Positions 59,251 through 64,000 of a stretch of DNA of 64,000 nt are shown here, piece by piece. Under the pieces are notes generated by a model, which saw nothing but the letters and a program-made list of their open reading frames with translations, did not search any database and was not told where the DNA came from. Where the stretch lies: the NCBI RefSeq assembly GCF_000720185.1, contig NZ_JOIY01000028.1, forward strand, positions 45,963 to 109,962, read 5' to 3'. Made by a program: the position numbers and the translations under genes. Source of the stretch: Streptomyces sp. NRRL S-340. Its GTDB lineage: Bacteria > Actinomycetota > Actinomycetes > Streptomycetales > Streptomycetaceae. Numbering within the stretch: position 1 is the stretch's first letter; every line of letters begins with the position of its first letter.

Positions 59251-60186
59251 ATGACCATCCGTGAAGTGGCGCACGAGATCACGGTCTCGGCGCCGGCCGA
59301 TGTGGTCTACCGGCTGCTCGCCGAGGTGGAGAACTGGCCCCGGATCTTCCCGCCCACCATCCACGTCGACCACGTCGAACGCGGCGAGGGCGAGGAGCGG
59401 ATCCGGATCTGGGCCACCGCCAACGGCGAGGCGAAGAACTGGACCTCGCACCGCACCCTGGACCCCGCGGCCCGCCGCATCACCTTCCGCCAGGAGGTCA
59501 CCGCGCCTCCGGTCGCCGCCATGGGCGGCACCTGGATCATCGAGGCGCTGTCCGCGACCCGGTCCCGCGTCCGGCTGCTGCACGACTACCGGGCGGTCGA
59601 CGACGACCCGGACGGCCTGCGGTGGATCGACGAGGCGGTCGACCGCAACTCCCGCTCCGAGCTGGCCGCGCTCAAGGAGAACGTCGAACTGGCCTGCTCG
59701 ACGCAGGACGTGACGTTCTCCTTCGAGGACTCCGTACTCGTCCAGGGCGCCGCCAAGGACGTCTACGACTTCGTGAACGAGGCGCACCTGTGGAGCGAGC
59801 GGCTGCCGCACGTGGCGAGCGTCCGGCTCGAGGAGGACACGCCGGGCCTGCAGACCCTGGAGATGGACACCAGGGCCAAGGACGGCTCGACGCACACCAC
59901 CAAGTCGTACCGGGTGACCTTCCCGCCGGAGAAGATCGCCTACAAGCAGGTCACCCTGCCGGCGCTGATGACCCTGCACACCGGTGTCTGGACGTTCACC
60001 GAGACGCCGGAGGGGGTACGGGCCGCCTCGCAGCACACCGTCACCCTCAACACGGCCAACATCGAGCGGGTCCTCGGCCCCGACGCCACCGTCGCGGGCG
60101 CACGCTCCTACGTGCACGAGGCGCTCAGCACCAACAGCCTGGCCACGCTGGGCCACGCCAAGGCCCACGCGGAGGCCAGGCGCTGA
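59251..60186 (+). CDS. Didomain polyketide aromatase/cyclase
   Basis: A 311-aa protein with two START/Bet v1-like helix-grip domains, as in ActVII-type ARO/CYCs for reduced polyketides. The first (1 to about 145) starts MTIREVAHEITVSAPADVVYRLLAEVENWPRIFPPTIHVDHVE. The second (about 155-305) starts FSFEDSVLVQGAAKDVYDFVNEAHLWSERLPHVASVRLEED. Didomain enzymes aromatise the first C7-C12 ring after the ketoreductase acts. It lies 31 bp after the ketoreductase, and a 271-bp gap with its own heptad array separates it from the KS. A separate second-ring cyclase is not evident, unless it is one of the SnoaL-like proteins or outside the window. Confidence 0.93.
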   Translation: MTIREVAHEITVSAPADVVYRLLAEVENWPRIFPPTIHVDHVERGEGEERIRIWATANGEAKNWTSHRTLDPAARRITFRQEVTAPPVAAMGGTWIIEALSATRSRVRLLHDYRAVDDDPDGLRWIDEAVDRNSRSELAALKENVELACSTQDVTFSFEDSVLVQGAAKDVYDFVNEAHLWSERLPHVASVRLEEDTPGLQTLEMDTRAKDGSTHTTKSYRVTFPPEKIAYKQVTLPALMTLHTGVWTFTETPEGVRAASQHTVTLNTANIERVLGPDATVAGARSYVHEALSTNSLATLGHAKAHAEARR

Positions 60187-60346
60187 CGGCCGCGCCCCCG
60201 GCCCGCCCGCCCGCAGGCGGCGCGGGCCGTCGCCGTGCGCGCGGCGGACACCGGCTCCGGCCGCCCCGCCCTTTCGCCCGGCGCGCCGGGAAGGCCGCGG
60301 CGCCGCCCTCGTCCCGGGGCGGCGCGAGCCTGGGCTGGGTCGGCCC

Positions 60347-60384
60347 TCCAGCACGGTTTGAGTCACCCAGTGCACCGTCGAGTT
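60347..60384 (+). promoter_or_regulatory. SARP-type heptads before the KS/CLF pair
   Basis: TCCAGCA 60347, TTGAGTC 60358, a weak CAGTGCA 60368 and TCGAGTT 60378 follow steps of 11, 10 and 10 bp and point to the KS start at 60458. The KS/CLF pair thus probably has its own activated promoter within the PKS block. Confidence 0.5.
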
Positions 60385-60457
60385 GCTTGCGGGATCCGCC
60401 GGGGCACACCCAGGACTCCGCGCCCGCACGCCCATCCCGGCACAACGGAGGAGTCAC

Positions 60458-61738
60458 ATGGAACGACGCGTAGTCATCACCGGGATCGGGGTGATCGCGC
60501 CGGGCGGCATCGGGCTGAAGGAATTCTGGTCACTGCTGACGTCCGGCCGCACCGCCACCCGGTCGATCACCCGATTCGACACGTCCCAGTTCCGCTCGCG
60601 GATCGCCGCGGAAGCCGACTTCGACCCCGAGCAGTCCGGCCTGTCGCCCCAGGAGACGAGCCGGATGGACCGCGCGGCGCAGTTCGCGGTCGTGTGCGCC
60701 CGGGAGGCCATGGCCGACAGCGGCCTGGACTTCGCGGGACTCGACCCGCACCGCGTCGGCGTCACCGTCGGCAGCGCGGTGGGGGCCACGACGTCCCTGG
60801 ACACCGAGTACAACGTGGTCAGCGACGGCGGCCGCAAGTGGCTGGTCGACCACCAGTACACGAGCAGGCACCTCTTCGATCACTTCGTGCCGAGCTCGTT
60901 CGCCTCGGAGGTGGCCTGGGCCGTGGGCGCCCAGGGCCCGGCCGCCGTGGTCTCCACCGGCTGCACCTCGGGACTGGACGCCGTCGGGCACGCCGCCGAG
61001 CTGATCCGCGAGGGCTCGGCCGACATCATGGTCGCCGGAGCCACCGAGGCACCCATCTCCCCCATCACCGTGGCCTGCTTCGACGCCATCAAGGCGACGT
61101 CGCCGCGCAACGACGACCCCGAGCACGCCTCGCGCCCCTTCGACGCCTCCCGCAACGGCTTCGTGCTCGGCGAGGGTGCCGCCGTGTTCGTCCTGGAGGA
61201 ACTGGGCCGGGCCAGGGCCCGCGACGCCCGTCTGTACGCCGAGATCTCCGGCTTCGCCTCGCGCTGCAACGCCTACCACATGACGGGCCTGCGGCCGGAC
61301 GGCAAGGAGATGGCGGAGGCCATCCGCGTAGCCCTGGACCAGGCCCGCCTCGATCCGACGGCCATCGACTACGTCAACGCGCACGGCTCGGGGACCAAGC
61401 AGAACGACCGCCACGAGACCGCCGCGTTCAAGAAGAGCCTGGGCGCGCACGCCTACGAGACCCCGGTCAGCTCCATCAAGTCGATGATCGGCCACTCGCT
61501 GGGGGCCATCGGCTCGCTGGAGATCGCCGCGAGCACCCTCGCCATCGAGCACGGCGTGATCCCGCCCACGGCCAACCTGCACGAGCCCGACCCCGAGTGC
61601 GACCTGGACTACACGCCCCTGACGGCACGCGAACAGAACACCGAACGGGTCCTCACCGTCGGGAGCGGCTTCGGCGGCTTCCAGAGCGCGATGGTGCTGA
61701 CCCGGCCCGACGGCACACGGAAAGGCAGTGTCCGATGA
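60458..61738 (+). CDS. Type II PKS ketosynthase alpha subunit
   Basis: A 426-aa KS-alpha. Cys169 in [16 protein letters not shown] is the active-site cysteine with the [10 protein letters not shown] context diagnostic of aromatic type II PKSs. HGSGTKQND holds the first His, and [15 protein letters not shown] the Lys and second His. [15 protein letters not shown] at the start is also typical. It catalyses the iterative malonyl condensations together with the CLF, whose ATG overlaps its stop (ATGA). The chain length cannot be predicted reliably by eye. Confidence 0.96.
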   Translation: MERRVVITGIGVIAPGGIGLKEFWSLLTSGRTATRSITRFDTSQFRSRIAAEADFDPEQSGLSPQETSRMDRAAQFAVVCAREAMADSGLDFAGLDPHRVGVTVGSAVGATTSLDTEYNVVSDGGRKWLVDHQYTSRHLFDHFVPSSFASEVAWAVGAQGPAAVVSTGCTSGLDAVGHAAELIREGSADIMVAGATEAPISPITVACFDAIKATSPRNDDPEHASRPFDASRNGFVLGEGAAVFVLEELGRARARDARLYAEISGFASRCNAYHMTGLRPDGKEMAEAIRVALDQARLDPTAIDYVNAHGSGTKQNDRHETAAFKKSLGAHAYETPVSSIKSMIGHSLGAIGSLEIAASTLAIEHGVIPPTANLHEPDPECDLDYTPLTAREQNTERVLTVGSGFGGFQSAMVLTRPDGTRKGSVR

Positions 61739-63012
61739 GCACGCCGACGAGCACCCGGGCGAGCGGCACGGCCACCCCGCGGCCCTCCGCGGGCCCCGCC
61801 CACCCGGTGTTCACCGGGATGGGCGTCGCCGCGCCCAACGGCCTGGGCCGCGACCGCTGGTGGCGGGCCACCCTGGCCGGGGAGAGCGGCATCAGGCCGG
61901 TGTCCCGGTTCGACGCCCGAGGGTATCCGGCACAGCTCGCCGGGGAGGTCCCCGGCTTCGACGCGGCCGAGCACATCCCCGGCCGGCTGCTGCCGCAGAC
62001 CGACCACATGACACGGCTCGCGCTCACCGCCGCGGACGAGGCGATCGCCGACAGCGGCCTCGACCCGCGCAGCGAGCCGGAGTTCGCGTCCGGAGTGGTG
62101 ACCGCCGCGTCGGCGGGCGGGTTCGAGTTCGGCCAGCGGGAGCTGGAGTCCCTGTGGGGCAAGGGCAGCCGTCACGTCAGCGCCTACCAGTCCTTCGCCT
62201 GGTTCTACGCCGTCAACACCGGCCAGATATCCATCAGACACGGCCTGCGCGGGCCCAGCGGGGTCATCGTCAGCGAACAGGCCGGGGGGCTCGACGCGGT
62301 CGCCCAGGCCCGCCGGCAGCTGCGCAAGGGCAGCCGGCGCATCGTCACGGGCGGCGTGGACGGGGCGATCTGCCCCTGGGGCTGGGCCGCGCTGCTCGCC
62401 GGCGGCCACATGAGCACCGCCTCGGACCCGGTCCGCGCCTTCCTGCCCTTCGACGCGGCCGCCTGCGGCCAGGTGGCCGGTGAGGGCGGTGCGATCCTCG
62501 TGCTGGAGGACGCCGCCACCGCCCGGGACCGCGGCGCCCGGTCCTACGGTGCGCTCGCGGGGTACGCGGCCACCTTCGACCCGCGGCCCGGCAGCGGGGG
62601 CGAGCCGGGCCTGCGGCGGGCCGCGGAAGGCGCGCTCGCCGACGCGGGCCTGACCGCGGACGCGGTCGACGTGGTGTTCGCGGACGCCGCCGGGGTGCCG
62701 GAACTGGACCGGGCCGAGGCCGAGGCGATCTGCGCGCTGTTCGGGCCGCGCGGTGTGTCCGTCTCCGTGCCCAAGACCATGACGGGCCGGCTCGCCGCGG
62801 GCGGCGGTTCGCTGGATCTGGCCGCCGCCCTGCTGGCGCTGCGCGACGGCGTGATCCCGCCCTCCGTGCACATCACCGGCGACGGCCTGCCGGAGCACCT
62901 CGCCCTGGACCTCGTCACGGCCACCCCCCGCGAAATGCCGCTGCGCACCGCGCTGGTGCTGGCCCGGGGGCAGGGCGGCTTCAACGCGGCCACCGTGGTG
63001 ACGGCTCCGTGA
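61735..63012 (+). CDS. Type II PKS chain length factor (KS-beta)
   Basis: A 425-aa KS-beta subunit. The Cys position is Gln182 in [12 protein letters not shown], the hallmark of CLFs. The N-terminus has a Thr/Ser/Ala-rich extension of about 22 residues before [29 protein letters not shown] replaces the catalytic Lys-His motif of the alpha subunit. It sets chain length and primes by malonyl decarboxylation in the heterodimer. It is the last gene of the aromatic PKS and ends before a very strong terminator. Confidence 0.95.
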   Translation: MSTPTSTRASGTATPRPSAGPAHPVFTGMGVAAPNGLGRDRWWRATLAGESGIRPVSRFDARGYPAQLAGEVPGFDAAEHIPGRLLPQTDHMTRLALTAADEAIADSGLDPRSEPEFASGVVTAASAGGFEFGQRELESLWGKGSRHVSAYQSFAWFYAVNTGQISIRHGLRGPSGVIVSEQAGGLDAVAQARRQLRKGSRRIVTGGVDGAICPWGWAALLAGGHMSTASDPVRAFLPFDAAACGQVAGEGGAILVLEDAATARDRGARSYGALAGYAATFDPRPGSGGEPGLRRAAEGALADAGLTADAVDVVFADAAGVPELDRAEAEAICALFGPRGVSVSVPKTMTGRLAAGGGSLDLAAALLALRDGVIPPSVHITGDGLPEHLALDLVTATPREMPLRTALVLARGQGGFNAATVVTAP

Positions 63013-63036
63013 GGGGCGCCGGGGCGCGGCCCCGGC

Positions 63037-63087
63037 ACATGACGGAGGGCCTCCGCGGGCGTCGCCCGCGGAGGCCCTCCGTCATGT
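63037..63087. terminator. Very strong terminator hairpin
   Basis: A 25-bp perfect stem with a single central unpaired base lies between the convergent CLF and NTF2-fold genes. It should end transcription from both sides. Confidence 0.92.
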
Positions 63088-63130
63088 CCGGTCTCTTCGT
63101 GTCCCGGCGTGCGAGGTGGTGTCCCGTCCG

Positions 63131-63580
63131 TCACACCAGGTCGTCGCGGCTGACGTGGCGCCGCCGCACCGCCGGCCCCTCGGGGCCGATCTCCAGGACG
63201 TCCTCGCAGGTGGCGCTGCACAGGATCGTCGCCTGACCGCCGCGCGGGGTCTCGATGAGCAGGACGTAGGAGCGTGCGGTCACCGTCGTCCCCTCCTGTC
63301 CGGTGACCGACACCATGCCCAGCCAGTGGCGGCGCTGGATGCCCTGCGCGGCGAAGTGGTCACCGGCCTTGCGGGCGGCCGCCCCGATCGCCTCGCGTCC
63401 GACAGTGGGCTCGGGCTGCCCGTTCGCCGCGAAGACGCCGTCCTCGGTGAAGGTGTGCATCCACGCGTCCACCTCGCCGCTGTCCAGCAGTTGCATCTGC
63501 CGCACGTAGAACTGCTGGACCTGCTGGTACAGCTCCGCCGAGGGCTGCTGTGCTCGCTGGGGGATCTCCTGCACGCTCAT
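63131..63580 (-). CDS. SnoaL-like/NTF2-fold protein (PF13577 type)
   Basis: A 149-aa protein. ELYQQVQQFYVRQMQLLDSGEVDAWMHTFTEDGVFAANGQ is the start of the SnoaL_4 pattern, then GREAIGAAARKA, RRHWLGMVSVTGQEGTTVTARSYVLLIETP, and a C-terminal EDVLEIGPEGPAVRRRHVSRDDLV. Proteins of this type in aromatic PKS clusters act as cyclases or hydroxylase partners, and some share the fold of ring-hydroxylating dioxygenase beta subunits. It is the fourth NTF2-like protein in the window and is preceded by an 11-bp-spaced heptad array, so it probably belongs to the aromatic pathway. Confidence 0.8.
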   Translation of the reverse strand: MSVQEIPQRAQQPSAELYQQVQQFYVRQMQLLDSGEVDAWMHTFTEDGVFAANGQPEPTVGREAIGAAARKAGDHFAAQGIQRRHWLGMVSVTGQEGTTVTARSYVLLIETPRGGQATILCSATCEDVLEIGPEGPAVRRRHVSRDDLV

Positions 63581-63723
63581 CGGGACTCCTCATCGCTCAG
63601 AGCCGCGAACAAGACGGGCGCCCGGCGCGCGGCGCCTGGCACGCACGCTGATCGGACCACCCTTTCGTTCGCAGCTCTCACTGGCGTCGGTCCGGGCCCG
63701 GGGCCCGGGTCCGGCTCCCCACC

Positions 63724-63752
63724 CTCCAGGCCGTCCCTCGTGCGCTCCTCGA
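63724..63752 (-). promoter_or_regulatory. SARP-type heptads before the NTF2-fold gene
   Basis: On the minus strand TCGAGGA (63746-63752), ACGAGGG (63735-63741) and CCTGGAG (63724-63730) are spaced 11 bp apart and point to the gene at 63580. ACGAGGG is identical to the middle heptad of the promoter at 21237-21279. The start codon is about 145 bp away. Confidence 0.4.
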
Positions 63753-63806
63753 CAACCGATCGACCACCCGGGGCTCACGGTCCCCCACGCCTTGCCAGGT
63801 GCCGGG

Positions 63807-64000
63807 TCATACGTCGATGCGCTCGAAGATGTGCGGGTACGACACGATGTCGTCGGGGAAGTCGGCCGCCATGCGCTGGAACTCCGGGCTGCCGAACGCC
63901 GTCGCGAGCGCCTCGGTCGACTCCCAGACCGCGACGTTCATCATGAGCCGGCTGCCCGCGGTTCCCCGGTGCATCCGGAGCGAGACGAATCCCGGCTGGG
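63807..64000 (-). CDS. Antibiotic biosynthesis monooxygenase (ABM) domain protein, partial
   Basis: Only the C-terminal 63 residues are in the window. They show the dimeric alpha/beta-barrel pattern of ABM proteins: FVSLRMHRGT then SRLMMNVAVWESTEALATAF and SPEFQRMAADFPDDIVSYPHIFERIDV. Such cofactor-free enzymes (ActVA-ORF6, SnoaB, TcmH) oxidise anthrones to quinones. The position after the aromatic PKS fits a quinone-forming step. The start lies beyond the right edge. Confidence 0.75.
   Translation of the reverse strand, partial: QPGFVSLRMHRGTAGSRLMMNVAVWESTEALATAFGSPEFQRMAADFPDDIVSYPHIFERIDV

Overview
The window looks like a Streptomyces (or closely related actinomycete) chromosome segment. 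By eye it is about 70% GC or more, with strong third-position GC bias, GTG starts, ATGA-type gene overlaps, SARP regulators and densely packed specialised-metabolism genes. There are no rRNA, tRNA, IS or CRISPR features. Nearly everything here is biosynthetic, and at least three different kinds of chemistry are interleaved.

Region 1 (about 0.6-14.8 kb) reads as a small amino-acid or oligopeptide cluster. A tightly coupled minus-strand operon encodes an SbnA-like PLP synthase, a methyltransferase, an ATP-grasp ligase, a TauD-type oxygenase, an HpcH/HpaI aldolase, a CysK-like synthase and an APC permease. Beside it lie an AraC regulator, an MFS exporter, two more ATP-grasp ligases and a serine O-acetyltransferase. 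Acetylserine made by the last enzyme could feed the two PLP synthases, giving beta-substituted alanines that the ligases join. An FAD monooxygenase, a stand-alone ketosynthase, an ACP and an Sfp-type phosphopantetheinyl transferase (14.8-19.2 kb) form the border.

Region 2 (19.7-38.9 kb) is a discrete-enzyme PKS/FAS-like module: carboxyltransferase and epsilon subunits for malonyl-CoA supply, a malonyltransferase, an AcpXL-like ACP, AcpS, a KS, a Cys-less KS, a fused KS-CLF-like protein and an atypical KAS III. Tailoring genes (aldo/keto reductase, FAD monooxygenase, SnoaL-like proteins), a compact glycosyltransferase and two SARPs follow. Region 3 (39.1-52.3 kb) carries a near-complete 2,3,6-trideoxy-3-aminohexose pathway, a glycosyltransferase, an efflux pump, and an inserted RppA-type type III PKS with a MaoC protein.

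Region 4 (52.4-57.8 kb) is the most unusual part. A 130-aa ORF with three in-register 42-nt core repeats is translationally coupled to a 765-aa E1-YcaO fusion protein, an arrangement reminiscent of cyanobactin PatE/PatD. A two-component system and an orphan SagB N-terminal-like domain follow. Region 5 (58.1-64 kb) is a classic aromatic type II PKS: ACP, ActIII-like ketoreductase, aromatase/cyclase, KS-alpha and CLF, then an NTF2-fold protein and the edge of an ABM monooxygenase.

Ten sites spread over regions 1, 2, 3 and 5 carry TCNAG-like heptads spaced 11 bp apart, as SARP activators bind. At nine of them the array direction matches the downstream gene; the tenth is direction-ambiguous. The best is a seven-heptad array upstream of the ACP at 18.2 kb. 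This suggests that much of the window is one SARP regulon. A plausible reading is an aminoglycosylated aromatic polyketide with a second acyl chain, next to an amino-acid/peptide pathway and a RiPP locus; whether these converge on one molecule cannot be decided from sequence alone.
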